The notes beneath the pieces are model-generated. The model ran no database searches, was not told the origin of the DNA, and saw only the letters and a program-made list of their open reading frames with translations. Positions 53,094 through 61,656 of a DNA stretch of 64,000 nt are shown one piece after another (positions within the stretch are counted from its first letter, which is position 1; every line of letters starts with the position of its first letter). This stretch comes from Chloroflexota bacterium (GTDB taxonomy: Bacteria; Chloroflexota; Limnocylindria; Limnocylindrales; CSP1-4), in the NCBI GenBank assembly GCA_005883615.1, contig VBEC01000021.1:23623-87622 (forward strand), given 5' to 3'. The translations under genes were made by a program, and so were the position numbers.

Positions 53094-53942
53094 TCAACCG
53101 CCCAAACCACCATCGGGGCTCGACGTGGGGATTTCAGACCGCCTGCCATCGCCTACTCGATCGAGTGGGGCCGTCGCCAGGGCGACGCCGCCGAGGATGA
53201 GCCCGACACCGAGCAACTGGCCTGGCGAAGGGGCCTCTCCCAACAGGACCGCCGCCAGGACGACCGTCATCACCGGCTGCGCCAGAAGCAACATCGAGGT
53301 GAGTACAGCGGGGAGCCGAGGCAAGGAGATGTTGATCAGGCCGTAACCGGCAACCTGGGAGGTCAGGGCCAGCAGGATGAGCCATGCGTGTGCCGGAAAC
53401 GCCGGGCGAAGGTCCAGGTCACCGGTCAATAGACCCGCCACCGTCGCCACCGCGACCGTCGTCGCAGACGCATCGAGCAGGGAGCCGAAAGCCCGAGAGC
53501 CGCCACGGTTGCCCTGCCGGATGATGATCAGGTAGGCGCTGTAGCTCGCCCCGGCGACGAGTCCAAATAGCACGCCGAGACCGGGGTTCCGGCCATAGGC
53601 GGCATGGTCGAGCACGCCTGAGATGAGCACGGCGCCCAGGCCCACGACCGGCAGCGCCAGCAGCGCCCGCCGACCGGGGCGCTCGCGCCACAGCAGCCAG
53701 CCAGCGACCCCGACCAGGACTACCTGGAGGTTCGGCAACACCGTGCCGAGACCCGCTCCGACCTCCTCGACGGCATGGTGATAGGTCAGCAGGTCGAGAG
53801 CGAAGAATGCGCCTGCGCCGATGGCCAGGACTCGCTCGCCGCGGGGGCGCGGACCAAGGTGGTGGTCCTCGCCACGCGCCAGGAGCAGCAGGAGGGGCAG
53901 GGCGTACAGGCAGCGGAAGACCGTCGCGGTCGACGGCGACAC
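53094..53942 (-). CDS. EamA/DMT-family transporter, N-terminus broken or unsupported
   Basis: A drug/metabolite-type membrane transporter with about nine membrane segments from GTG 53942 (SPSTATVFRCLYALPLLLLL). EamA proteins have ten, and the missing first helix is encoded in the same frame just upstream (LAALLGAGCIAFSGIFFRYS), but that frame has no ATG, GTG or TTG. A GTG at 54085 overlaps the preceding stop in the GTGA manner seen all over this window, yet runs into TAA at 54041 after 14 codons. A -1 shift, or one base missing from the sequence, would join the two. Substrate unknown. Confidence 0.75.
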   Translation of the reverse strand: MSPSTATVFRCLYALPLLLLLARGEDHHLGPRPRGERVLAIGAGAFFALDLLTYHHAVEEVGAGLGTVLPNLQVVLVGVAGWLLWRERPGRRALLALPVVGLGAVLISGVLDHAAYGRNPGLGVLFGLVAGASYSAYLIIIRQGNRGGSRAFGSLLDASATTVAVATVAGLLTGDLDLRPAFPAHAWLILLALTSQVAGYGLINISLPRLPAVLTSMLLLAQPVMTVVLAAVLLGEAPSPGQLLGVGLILGGVALATAPLDRVGDGRRSEIPTSSPDGGLGG

Positions 53943-54081
53943 GCCCGAATAGCGAAAGAAGATGCCCGAGAACGCGATGCAGCCGGCGCCGAGCAGGGCC
54001 GCCAGGCGCGGCCGACGGGCGAGCTGCGCGAGCGGGTGGATTACTCGGACCGGGCGCCGCCGCGCGCCCGCGCCGGGTCGA

Positions 54082-54951
54082 TCACGAGGCCGGCGGAGCG
54101 ATCGTGAACTTCGACCCGAACTTGCTGAACATCCGCTGTGCGCTCCCTCTGAAGACGGGCTTACCGTCGGCAGTCATGCCGCCGCCATCACACAGGAAGT
54201 CCGCTTCCACGGGAACCCCCTGATCCGTCACGTAGATCTCCAGGCGGATGACGTCCTTCGAAAGGAGGAAGGTGCCCAGGTTCAGCAGGCCTGCCACGTA
54301 GGGCTGGTACCCGTCGGTCGAGCGAAGCAGATGAAGGTTCTGACCATTCCTTGCCACTGCCCCAGCGTAGGCCAGCGCTGACGGCGAGTCCAGAAAGAGG
54401 AATGGCTGGGAGCGGTCCTTCGGATCGTTCGACGTAATCCGCGTCCACGCGGCCTTGCCTGTCCTGGTCCAGGTGAACGGATCGATGCGGATCACCTGGG
54501 AGGTCACGGGCTTTCCGCGTCCCTTGGCGGTGATGACCCCGGCATAACCGCCGCCGGCGACGTCGAGCGACGAGGTGAAGCTGGACGAGCCGTCAGGCCC
54601 GGACCAGCTGCCCGAGCTTGTCACGTGATAGCTCAAGCCCGGATCGGTGACGACCGCCCAGAAGCGATCGAGCACGCCCTTGGCCGGATCGACGCTGGCC
54701 AGCGCCGCGCCCGCCGGAGCGGACGGCAGGTTCTTCGAGGAGCCGATCTGTTGGAGGAGCTGTGATCCCACGAGCGCCCCGGCGACGACGATGATGGCCA
54801 GGCCGCCGCCGGCGAGGATGCGCGTGCGCCTTCCGCCACCGCCCTTGCCGTCATCCGGCTTGACCGGTGTCGGTGTGGGGCCGGTCGGCATGTCTGCGTA
54901 GCGCTCCGAAAACGAGCGTTCCGGCTCGTCCGGGCGTGGTGTTGCAATCAT
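54082..54951 (-). CDS. Membrane-anchored extracytoplasmic protein of unknown function
   Basis: A 289-residue protein: a Pro-rich cytoplasmic N-terminus (1-45), one helix (about 46-66, ILAGGGLAIIVVAGALVG) and an outside domain with beta-rich repeats of polar residues (SYHVTSSGSWSGPDGSSSF, VARNGQNLHLLRSTDG, RLEIYVTDQGVPVEADFLC). The layout recalls LppX/LprG-type lipid-carrier lipoproteins, but I see no lipobox and the link is tentative. ATG 54951 overlaps the aspS stop. The EamA transporter follows. Confidence 0.75.
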   Translation of the reverse strand: MIATPRPDEPERSFSERYADMPTGPTPTPVKPDDGKGGGGRRTRILAGGGLAIIVVAGALVGSQLLQQIGSSKNLPSAPAGAALASVDPAKGVLDRFWAVVTDPGLSYHVTSSGSWSGPDGSSSFTSSLDVAGGGYAGVITAKGRGKPVTSQVIRIDPFTWTRTGKAAWTRITSNDPKDRSQPFLFLDSPSALAYAGAVARNGQNLHLLRSTDGYQPYVAGLLNLGTFLLSKDVIRLEIYVTDQGVPVEADFLCDGGGMTADGKPVFRGSAQRMFSKFGSKFTIAPPAS

Positions 54952-56858
54952 CGATTGCGCTCCCCGGATGCACCGACGAACCGAAGGCCAAGCTCGGCCC
55001 ATTGGCCCGGATCCGGTGGCGACGGGGCCTCGAGCATCAGGTCCGAGCCGGACTGCGTCTTGGGAAAGGCCATGACCTCGCGAATGTTGTCCTGGTGGGC
55101 AAGCAGGGCAGCCCAGCGGTCGATGCCTATGGCAATACCGCCATGTGGCGGCGCCCCGTACTCGAACGCCCTCATCAGCGCCCCGAATTTCTCCTGCATC
55201 GCCTCCAGGGAATGGCCCTGGAGCGCAAAGCTCTGCTCGAGGAGGTCCCGCCGGTGGATCCGAACGGAGCCGCCGCCCAGCTCCCAGCCGTTGAGCACGA
55301 GGTCGTATTGCATGGCTCGGGCGCGGCCGGCGGGATCGTCGGGCGACGGCCGCATCGAGTCACCGGAGAGCGTCGCGAGCAGTGGCTCGTCCTCGGGCAG
55401 CACGCCGCTGAACGGGTTATGGGTGGCGTCCCAGCGCCCGAGTTCGGCGTCCCATTGATACATCGGGAATCGATGCACCCAGCAGTAGGCGAGAACGTTG
55501 GGGTCGGCCAGCTGCAGCCGTGTCGCGAGCTCCGTTCGGAGGTGACCCAGGACGTCGAGTGCGATGGGCGGGGTATCGGCGACCATCAGCACGAGATCGC
55601 CGGCCTCGGCGCCCGAGACGGACACGATCGCCCCGATGCTCTCCTCGCCCAGGAATTTGGCAATCGGCGAACTCGGCGTGCCGCTCGAATTGACCGCGAC
55701 GTGAGCCAGGCCTTTCGCCCCGAACCGGCGTGCTTGATCGACGAGCTCGTCGATCCTGGACCTCGTGGCGTCGGCCATTCGGGGAGCGACGACAGCCATG
55801 ACGCGACCGCCGGCAGCAAGCGCGTCGTCGAACACCCGGAAGCCTGATGCGGCTGATCCGCCGCTCCGCTCGAGTGCCGGGCCCAGGTCGATCAGCTCCA
55901 TACCGAACCGGACGTCCGGCTTGTCCGTTCCGAAGCGCTCCATCGCCTCCGCGTACGTGAAGCGCGGGAACGGCGCCGCCTGGAGGGGGCGATCCGGCAC
56001 GGCAGCCGCTGACACCTCGATTGCCATCTGCTCCACGAAGGCCATGACGGCTGCCTCATCGACGAAGCTCATCTCGAGATCGAGCTGCGTGAACTCGGGC
56101 TGACGGTCACCGCGCAGGTCCTCGTCCCGGAAGCAACGCGCGATCTGGAAGTAACGGTCCATCCCCGCGACCATCAACAGCTGCTTGAGCTGTTGCGGGC
56201 TCTGGGGCAGGGCATACACCGAGCCCGGCTGGAGTCGTGATGGCACGATGAAGTCACGCGCTCCCTCGGGCGTCGACTTGATCAGGTCGGGCGTCTCGAC
56301 CTCGACGAATGCATGAGCGTGATGAACCTCGCGAATGGCCTGGACGAGCCGGCCTCGCAGCAGAAGGCGCTGCTGCATCGGCTCCCGCCGGAGGTCGAGG
56401 TAGCGGTACTTGAGCCGCAGGCTCTCGTCGATTGGGGCGTCGGGTTCATTGATGTAGAAGGGCGGCGTCTTCGACTCGGACAGGATCTGGAGGTCGGTCG
56501 TCCGAAGCTCGATCGCGCCCGTCGCCAGGCGGTCGTTTTCGGTCCCAGGCAGGCGCGCTGCCACCGTCCCTTCGGCAGTCACAACGAACTCCGACCGCGT
56601 CCTGGAGGCGACCTTGTGGGCGCGTGGGGCTTCGTCTTCATTGACGACCACCTGGGTGATGCCATACCGGTCTCGCAGGTCGAGGAAGACCAAATGACCG
56701 TGGTCGCGCCGCCGGTGGACCCATCCCGCGAGCCTGGCGCTCGCCCCGGCGTCGGTGGCGCGAAGTTGCCCGCACGTGTGCGTGCGATACGGCGTGGCCA
56801 CGCTGGCCGTAGCCCCGGGCGCCTGAAGCGCGCGGTCGATTGGCGGCGAATCGGTCAT
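54948..56858 (-). CDS. aspS: Aspartyl-tRNA synthetase, possibly non-discriminating
   Basis: Charges tRNA-Asp. The 636-residue bacterial-type class II enzyme has the OB-fold anticodon domain (LAGWVHRRRDHGHLVFLDLR), catalytic motifs (FVEVETPDLIKSTPEGARDF, FRDEDLRGDRQPEFTQLDLE, GIAIGIDRWAALL) and the GAD insertion domain. In the anticodon domain the residue after RRRD is His, as in non-discriminating AspRS that also charges tRNA-Asn, where discriminating enzymes have Leu; that reading is tentative. ATG 56858 has TACGAT 8 bases upstream and no ribosome site. Confidence 0.96.
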   Translation of the reverse strand: MTDSPPIDRALQAPGATASVATPYRTHTCGQLRATDAGASARLAGWVHRRRDHGHLVFLDLRDRYGITQVVVNEDEAPRAHKVASRTRSEFVVTAEGTVAARLPGTENDRLATGAIELRTTDLQILSESKTPPFYINEPDAPIDESLRLKYRYLDLRREPMQQRLLLRGRLVQAIREVHHAHAFVEVETPDLIKSTPEGARDFIVPSRLQPGSVYALPQSPQQLKQLLMVAGMDRYFQIARCFRDEDLRGDRQPEFTQLDLEMSFVDEAAVMAFVEQMAIEVSAAAVPDRPLQAAPFPRFTYAEAMERFGTDKPDVRFGMELIDLGPALERSGGSAASGFRVFDDALAAGGRVMAVVAPRMADATRSRIDELVDQARRFGAKGLAHVAVNSSGTPSSPIAKFLGEESIGAIVSVSGAEAGDLVLMVADTPPIALDVLGHLRTELATRLQLADPNVLAYCWVHRFPMYQWDAELGRWDATHNPFSGVLPEDEPLLATLSGDSMRPSPDDPAGRARAMQYDLVLNGWELGGGSVRIHRRDLLEQSFALQGHSLEAMQEKFGALMRAFEYGAPPHGGIAIGIDRWAALLAHQDNIREVMAFPKTQSGSDLMLEAPSPPDPGQWAELGLRFVGASGERNR

Positions 56859-56866
56859 CGGCAGCT

Positions 56867-56872
56867 ATCGTA
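56867..56872 (-). promoter_or_regulatory. -10 hexamer (TACGAT), leaderless type, aspS
   Basis: TACGAT with 8 bases (AGCTGCCG) before the aspS ATG. No Shine-Dalgarno sequence. Confidence 0.5.
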
Positions 56873-56942
56873 GAGGAAGCCTGTCGCTTCCCGGCGCCCC
56901 GCGGGGGGTCCGGTCGTCACCCCTTCACCTGAGGAGAAGGTC

Positions 56943-57320
56943 ATGCTCCCGGATCGGCGCGTCCACACCACATTGCCCGTCTCCGACCTGGACCGGACAC
57001 GACGGTTCTACGAAGACACGCTCGGTTTCAAGCCAATCGAGGGGAATCCCGCGGCCATCCTCTATCGCGCCGGCGAGGGAACGGTGTTCGCCATCACCCG
57101 CAGCTCCGGCAAGGCGGCGGGCACGCACACGCAGATGGGGTTCACAGTCCAGGACATCGCCGGGGAGGTGGCCGACCTCAAGGGTCGCGGGGTCGTATTC
57201 GAGGAGTACGACACTCCGGGCCTCAAGACGGTGGACAGCGTGGCCGCGACGGGCGCGGGGCACGCCGCCTGGTTCAAGGATCCCGAAGGCAACCTCCTCG
57301 GTCTGATCCAGTTCGACTGA
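56943..57320 (+). CDS. VOC-superfamily (glyoxalase-like) protein
   Basis: A 125-residue single-VOC protein with the two beta-alpha-beta-beta-beta units: HTTLPVSDLDRTRRFYEDTL (first metal-ligand region) and GHAAWFKDPEGNLLGLIQF (last unit with Glu). Such proteins include glyoxalases, dioxygenases and antibiotic-resistance proteins; the reaction cannot be told. Strong ribosome site (TGAGGAGAAGG) 4-9 bases before ATG, one of the clearly leadered genes here. It is divergent from aspS and convergent with hisS. Confidence 0.88.
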   Translation: MLPDRRVHTTLPVSDLDRTRRFYEDTLGFKPIEGNPAAILYRAGEGTVFAITRSSGKAAGTHTQMGFTVQDIAGEVADLKGRGVVFEEYDTPGLKTVDSVAATGAGHAAWFKDPEGNLLGLIQFD

Positions 57321-57325
57321 GCCCG

Positions 57326-58609
57326 TCAGCCGTGATGGTGGCTCGCGTCCGCCCGTCGTAGCTCGCGCGCGACATCGGCCAGCGGGAGGGGCCGCTGCGT
57401 GCCGGCCTGCAGGTCCTTGAGCTGAACCTGTCCGGCGGCCAGCTCGTCGCCCAGGATCACGGCAAAGTGGGCACCGTCACGCGCCGCGCTCTCGAGCTGG
57501 CGGCCAAGTTTGCGAGCCGACAGGTCGGCACGCACCACCAGACCCTCCCCGCGGAGATCGGTGGCCACGCGCAGGCGCTCGGCCGTGGCCGCGGGCTCGG
57601 CACCGACGATGACAGCCAGGGGGCTGGCGCCCTCCTCCTGCGAGGCCGAGTCGCCAAGGGCAAGGATCACGCGATCCAATCCGAGCGCAAACCCGATGCC
57701 CGGCGTGGGCCTGCCACCGAGGAGCTCGATCAACCCGTCGTACCGACCGCCGCCGCCAAGCGCCTGCTGCTGCCCTTCGGCGCCCGCTCGATAGAACTCG
57801 AATGCCGTCCGTGTGTAGTAGTCGAGCCCTCGCACGAGCGCAGGCTCGACGCGATACCCGACCCCGAGGGCGTCGAGGTGTCCCAGAACGGCAGCAAAGT
57901 GCTCGGCGCAGGCCGGGCAGAGGCGATCGGTAATCCGGGGGGCTCGAGCCTGGAGGACTGCGAGCGCGGGGTCCTTGGAGTCGAGCAGGCGCAGCGGGTT
58001 GGACTCCAGACGGCGCCGCTCGACCTCGGGCATCCCGGCGATGTGCTCTCGGAAGTAGGCCTTGAGTTCCGCGACATAGGCCGGCCGGCAGACTGCGTCC
58101 CCGATGGAGTTGATCAGCAGGAGAGCGTCGTCGAGGCCTGCCTCGCGATAGAAGCGCGCCCCCAGCTCGATGAGCTCCGCATCGACGGCCGGTCCAGGGT
58201 CTCCGATGGCCTCGACGTCCCACTGCCAGAACTGGCGGTAGCGCCCCGCCTGCGGCCGGTCGTAGCGGAACATCGGCCCGGTCAGCCACACCTTCACGGG
58301 CTGCGGCCAGGTATGCATCCCGTGTTGAACGTACGCGCGGGCAATCCCGGCGGTAGCCTCGGGCCGCAAAGCCCACGCCTCGCCCTCGTCGGATCGAGCT
58401 GCCAGCCGGAACAGCTCCTTCTCGATCACGTCGGTGACCTCGCCGATCCCCCGCTCGAAGACCGCGACCTGTTCGAACAGCGGCGTCTCGATCTGGCGAT
58501 ATCCATACCGACGGCCCAGATCGCGCCCGATCGACTCGAGCTTCGTGAAGGCGGCTCGCTCCGCGGGCAGCAGGTCGCGCGTGCCCCGTGGGGCGCGGAA
58601 GGTGGGCAT
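57326..58609 (-). CDS. hisS: Histidyl-tRNA synthetase
   Basis: Charges tRNA-His. The 427-residue class II enzyme has FRAPRGTRDLLPAERAAFTK, RPEATAGIARAYVQH, FRYDRPQAGRYRQFWQWDVE, the His-specific VRGLDYYTRTAFEF, GGGGRYDGLIELLGG and a C-terminal anticodon domain (VRADLSARKLGRQLESAARDG). ATG 58609 has TAGACT 8 bases upstream and no ribosome site. Confidence 0.96.
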   Translation of the reverse strand: MPTFRAPRGTRDLLPAERAAFTKLESIGRDLGRRYGYRQIETPLFEQVAVFERGIGEVTDVIEKELFRLAARSDEGEAWALRPEATAGIARAYVQHGMHTWPQPVKVWLTGPMFRYDRPQAGRYRQFWQWDVEAIGDPGPAVDAELIELGARFYREAGLDDALLLINSIGDAVCRPAYVAELKAYFREHIAGMPEVERRRLESNPLRLLDSKDPALAVLQARAPRITDRLCPACAEHFAAVLGHLDALGVGYRVEPALVRGLDYYTRTAFEFYRAGAEGQQQALGGGGRYDGLIELLGGRPTPGIGFALGLDRVILALGDSASQEEGASPLAVIVGAEPAATAERLRVATDLRGEGLVVRADLSARKLGRQLESAARDGAHFAVILGDELAAGQVQLKDLQAGTQRPLPLADVARELRRADASHHHG

Positions 58610-58617
58610 CGGCCGAA

Positions 58618-58623
58618 AGTCTA
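58618..58623 (-). promoter_or_regulatory. -10 hexamer (TAGACT), leaderless type, hisS
   Basis: TAGACT with 8 bases (TTCGGCCG) before the hisS ATG. No Shine-Dalgarno sequence. Confidence 0.55.
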
Positions 58624-58651
58624 CCGAGTGGCTCCGAGCCGCAAACGAGAG

Positions 58652-60892
58652 CTAGCCGAGGTCGCGCTGGACCGAGATCACGTCCTTGAGCTGCTCGATT
58701 CGGCCCATCACGCGGGCAAGCTGCGAGACGGAAGCCACCTGCAGCGTCGCGGTCACGACGGCGGTGTGGTCGGGCGACACCGCGACAGTCGCGGCGACGA
58801 TGTTGACCCGGTTCTCCGCCACGACCTGCGTGATGTCGGATAGCAGGCCGGTCCGGTCGTACGCCTCCACCCGGATCGCGATGGGATAGGAGTCGGCGGG
58901 CGCCGCCTCCCACTCGACTTCGATCAGACGACTGACCTCACGTTCGTTGATGACCGTCGGACAGGATTGGAGGTGGACGGTCACCCCCTTGCCACGCGTG
59001 ATGAATCCCGTGATCGGATCGCCCGGGATCGGGTGACAGCAGCGCGCGAAGCGGACGAGCAGATCGCCGACGCCCTTCACGCGGACGCCGCCCGTCCGAG
59101 CTGGCAGCGTCGGCGGCGCAACAGCCGGCAGGGCAAGCTCCGCGTCGTCGGCCACTCCCAGGCGGGTGACGACCTGCTGGGCGCTCAGCGCGCCATAGCC
59201 GACCGCCGCATAGAAGTCCTCGAGCCCATCGTAGTTGTACGACCTGGCGATCTCGGCCAGGCGTTCGAGGCCGACGGCCTGGATCGACTTGCGCGCCAGG
59301 CGCCGGAGCTCGCGTTCGAGCGATTCACGCCCGTGGACGATGTTCTCGTCGCGGTCCTTGCGCTTGAACCACTGGCGGATCTTCTCCCGCGCGTGGCCGG
59401 TCCGGACGACGTTCAGCCAGTCACGCGACGGCCCATGTTCGCCCTTGGTCGTGACGATCTCCACGATGTCACCGTTCTTCAGTCGGTAGTCGAGCGGCAC
59501 CAGCCGGTTGTTGATCTTGGCGCCGATCGTCCGATGGCCGACGTCTGTGTGAATGCGGTACGCGAAATCGAGCGGGGTCGCACCCGCCGGCAGGTCCTTG
59601 ACGTCGCCCCGCGGGGTGAACACGAAGACCTGGTCCTGGAAGATGTCGAGCTTGATGCCCTCGACGAACTCGGTCGCGTCGGACACGTCCCGCTGCCAGT
59701 CCATGAGCTGCCGCAGCCAGGCGAGCTTCGCGTCGTACTCTCGATCCGACTTCGAACCGTCCTTGTAGCGCCAGTGCGCGGCGATGCCGACCTCGCTCAC
59801 CTGATGCATCTGGTGGGTGCGGATCTGGATCTCGAGCGGCTTGCCATCGAGTGCGATGACGGCCGTGTGCAGGCTCTGGTAGAGGTTGTTCTTGGGAACG
59901 GCTATGTAGTCGTCGAACTGGCCCGGGATCGGGCGCCACAGGGAGTGCACCACCCCAAGGGCCGCGTAGCAGTCCTTCAGTTCGTCGACGAGGACCCGGA
60001 TCGCATAGACGTCGTAGATCTCGCCGAATTCGGCGCTCTTGCGCTGCATCTTCTTGGCGATCGAGGCGAGGTGCTTCGGGCGCCCGGACAACTCGGCGGT
60101 GACACCGGCTTTCTTGAGCTCCGTCCGGAGGGCGTCGATGGCCCGGTCGATGTAGGTCTCGCGACCCTTGCGACGCGTGTCGAGCAACCGCGCCAGCTCG
60201 TGGAAGCGCTCGGGTTCCAGCACCTTGAAGGCCAGGTCCTCGAGCTCCCACTTGATCTGCCATATTCCCAGCCGCTCCGCCAGCGGCGCGTAGATCTCCA
60301 TCGTCTGCCGCGCGATCCGGAGTTGCTTGTCCGTGGGCAGGGCGGCGAGCGTGCGCATGTTGTGGAGCCGGTCCGCGAGCTTGATCAGGACGACCCGGAT
60401 GTCCTCGGCCATCGCCAGGAACATCTTCCGGATGTTCTCGGCCTGCTGTTGTTCGTGTGTGTGCGTGCTGAACCTGGACAACTTGGTCACGCCGTCCACA
60501 AGATGGGCCACCTCGGGGCCGAAGCGGTCTTCCAGGTCCGACAGGCTGTATTCCGTGTCCTCCGGGACGTCGTGCAGCAGGGCGGCCTCGACCGCAGTCG
60601 GATCGATGCCCAGCTCGGCGAGGATCTGCGCCGACGCGATCGGGTGGGTGACGTACGGCTCGCCGGACGCCCGCTTCTGGCCCTCATGGGCTTCTACCGC
60701 GAAGTCGAAGGCGCGATCAACGTCCTTGAGGTCGGCCGACGGGTGATGGCTCGAAATCGCTTCCTCGAGATGGCGTCGCAGCGCTTCCAGGCTGCCCGCG
60801 CCGGTCTCAGAGCGCCTGACGGGCGCCAGCCTCCGCCGCGCGGCCGCGCGGGCCGCAGTGGGGCGCTCAGTTTGTTGACGCTGCAATGACAT
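58652..60892 (-). CDS. rel: Bifunctional (p)ppGpp synthetase/hydrolase (Rel/SpoT)
   Basis: Makes and degrades the stringent alarmone. The 746-residue protein has an intact HD hydrolase site (VTHPIASAQILAEL, AALLHDVPEDTEYS), a synthetase domain (GRPKHLASIAKKMQRKSAEF, GQFDDYIAVPKNNLYQSLHT), a TGS domain (FVFTPRGDVKDLPAGATPLD), a helical/zinc-finger part (RFARCCHPIPGDPITGFITR) and a C-terminal ACT domain. Both activities should be present. TATGCT ends 9 bases before the ATG, with GAGG right next to the start, so the leader is very short. Confidence 0.96.
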   Translation of the reverse strand: MSLQRQQTERPTAARAAARRRLAPVRRSETGAGSLEALRRHLEEAISSHHPSADLKDVDRAFDFAVEAHEGQKRASGEPYVTHPIASAQILAELGIDPTAVEAALLHDVPEDTEYSLSDLEDRFGPEVAHLVDGVTKLSRFSTHTHEQQQAENIRKMFLAMAEDIRVVLIKLADRLHNMRTLAALPTDKQLRIARQTMEIYAPLAERLGIWQIKWELEDLAFKVLEPERFHELARLLDTRRKGRETYIDRAIDALRTELKKAGVTAELSGRPKHLASIAKKMQRKSAEFGEIYDVYAIRVLVDELKDCYAALGVVHSLWRPIPGQFDDYIAVPKNNLYQSLHTAVIALDGKPLEIQIRTHQMHQVSEVGIAAHWRYKDGSKSDREYDAKLAWLRQLMDWQRDVSDATEFVEGIKLDIFQDQVFVFTPRGDVKDLPAGATPLDFAYRIHTDVGHRTIGAKINNRLVPLDYRLKNGDIVEIVTTKGEHGPSRDWLNVVRTGHAREKIRQWFKRKDRDENIVHGRESLERELRRLARKSIQAVGLERLAEIARSYNYDGLEDFYAAVGYGALSAQQVVTRLGVADDAELALPAVAPPTLPARTGGVRVKGVGDLLVRFARCCHPIPGDPITGFITRGKGVTVHLQSCPTVINEREVSRLIEVEWEAAPADSYPIAIRVEAYDRTGLLSDITQVVAENRVNIVAATVAVSPDHTAVVTATLQVASVSQLARVMGRIEQLKDVISVQRDLG

Positions 60893-60901
60893 CCTCAGGC
60901 A

Positions 60902-60907
60902 AGCATA
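60902..60907 (-). promoter_or_regulatory. -10 hexamer (TATGCT) before rel
   Basis: TATGCT with 9 bases (TGCCTGAGG) before the rel ATG. The transcript would start within 2-3 bases of the start codon. Confidence 0.4.
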
Positions 60908-60950
60908 GCAGCGGCCAAACGGGGCTCTCAGCGATCGAGGTGGGGGGTCT

Positions 60951-61655
60951 TCAGCCCAGCGAACGGAGATCGATCGTCGCGATCACGTCGAGTCCCCCGG
61001 CGGTGATCTCAAACGAGCGCAGCTTCAGCGGCAGTCCGGCCGTGGGTCGAAGCAGAGCGATCGATGATCCCGCGCGGGTGCCAGGAACCAGATCGAGGCC
61101 TCCCTGGCTGTCCATCGAGAGGCGGCCGGCGATGGTCTGGCTCCCCAGCGTGAGGCTGATGCGATCAGGGGGCGAAAGCACGACCTGGCTGGGTGCCGCG
61201 CCGAGCGAGGCCTGACCCACGGACGACGCCACGGCCCGAACGTCTGCGGGCGAGAGGCGGATGTCGAGGCGGGCCGAGACACGAGCCCCGGACACGGTGA
61301 CCTCCGACGCCTGAAACGTCCAGCCTCCCGGCTGCTGGTAATGGACGTCCGTGAGGGTTCCGTCGATGCTCGCAAATGTGCGATCGAGCAGACCGATGTC
61401 GCGCAGCGTGACATCCACCGCCGCCATCTGCAGCTCGTGGAAGGTCGCGTTGGTCGAATGGATCGCAAGGGCGTCGGCGTGCAGGGACAGGGCCTGTGCC
61501 GGGGACGCTTCGATGCGTACCGACGTGTTCGTCCCGTTGAAGCCCGCCCCGGAGACGCTCGCCGTGGCGGCCGCATCGAGCGCGGTCGGGAGCACGAACC
61601 ACGCCGTGACGCCCATGACGAGCGAGAGAACGATCAGACCGAGGCAGCCGCGCAC
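60951..61655 (-). CDS. LmeA-like (DUF2993) lipid-binding protein
   Basis: A 234-residue extracytoplasmic protein: signal anchor at residues 1-22 (LGLIVLSLVMGVTAWFVLP) then a beta-rich domain typical of DUF2993 (SVSGAGFNGTNTSVRIEASP, GLLDRTFASIDGTLTDVHY, VSGARVSARLDIRLSPADVR). Mycobacterial LmeA of this family binds phospholipid and acts in mannan synthesis. I choose GTG 61655, one base after the murE stop; a TTG at 61682 would give 9 more residues that overlap murE. Confidence 0.75.
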   Translation of the reverse strand: MRGCLGLIVLSLVMGVTAWFVLPTALDAAATASVSGAGFNGTNTSVRIEASPAQALSLHADALAIHSTNATFHELQMAAVDVTLRDIGLLDRTFASIDGTLTDVHYQQPGGWTFQASEVTVSGARVSARLDIRLSPADVRAVASSVGQASLGAAPSQVVLSPPDRISLTLGSQTIAGRLSMDSQGGLDLVPGTRAGSSIALLRPTAGLPLKLRSFEITAGGLDVIATIDLRSLG

Positions 61656-61656
61656 C

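Noticed and set aside
58967..60889. Long plus-strand frame of 640 codons
   Set aside because: Antisense to rel; no domain and no start signal.
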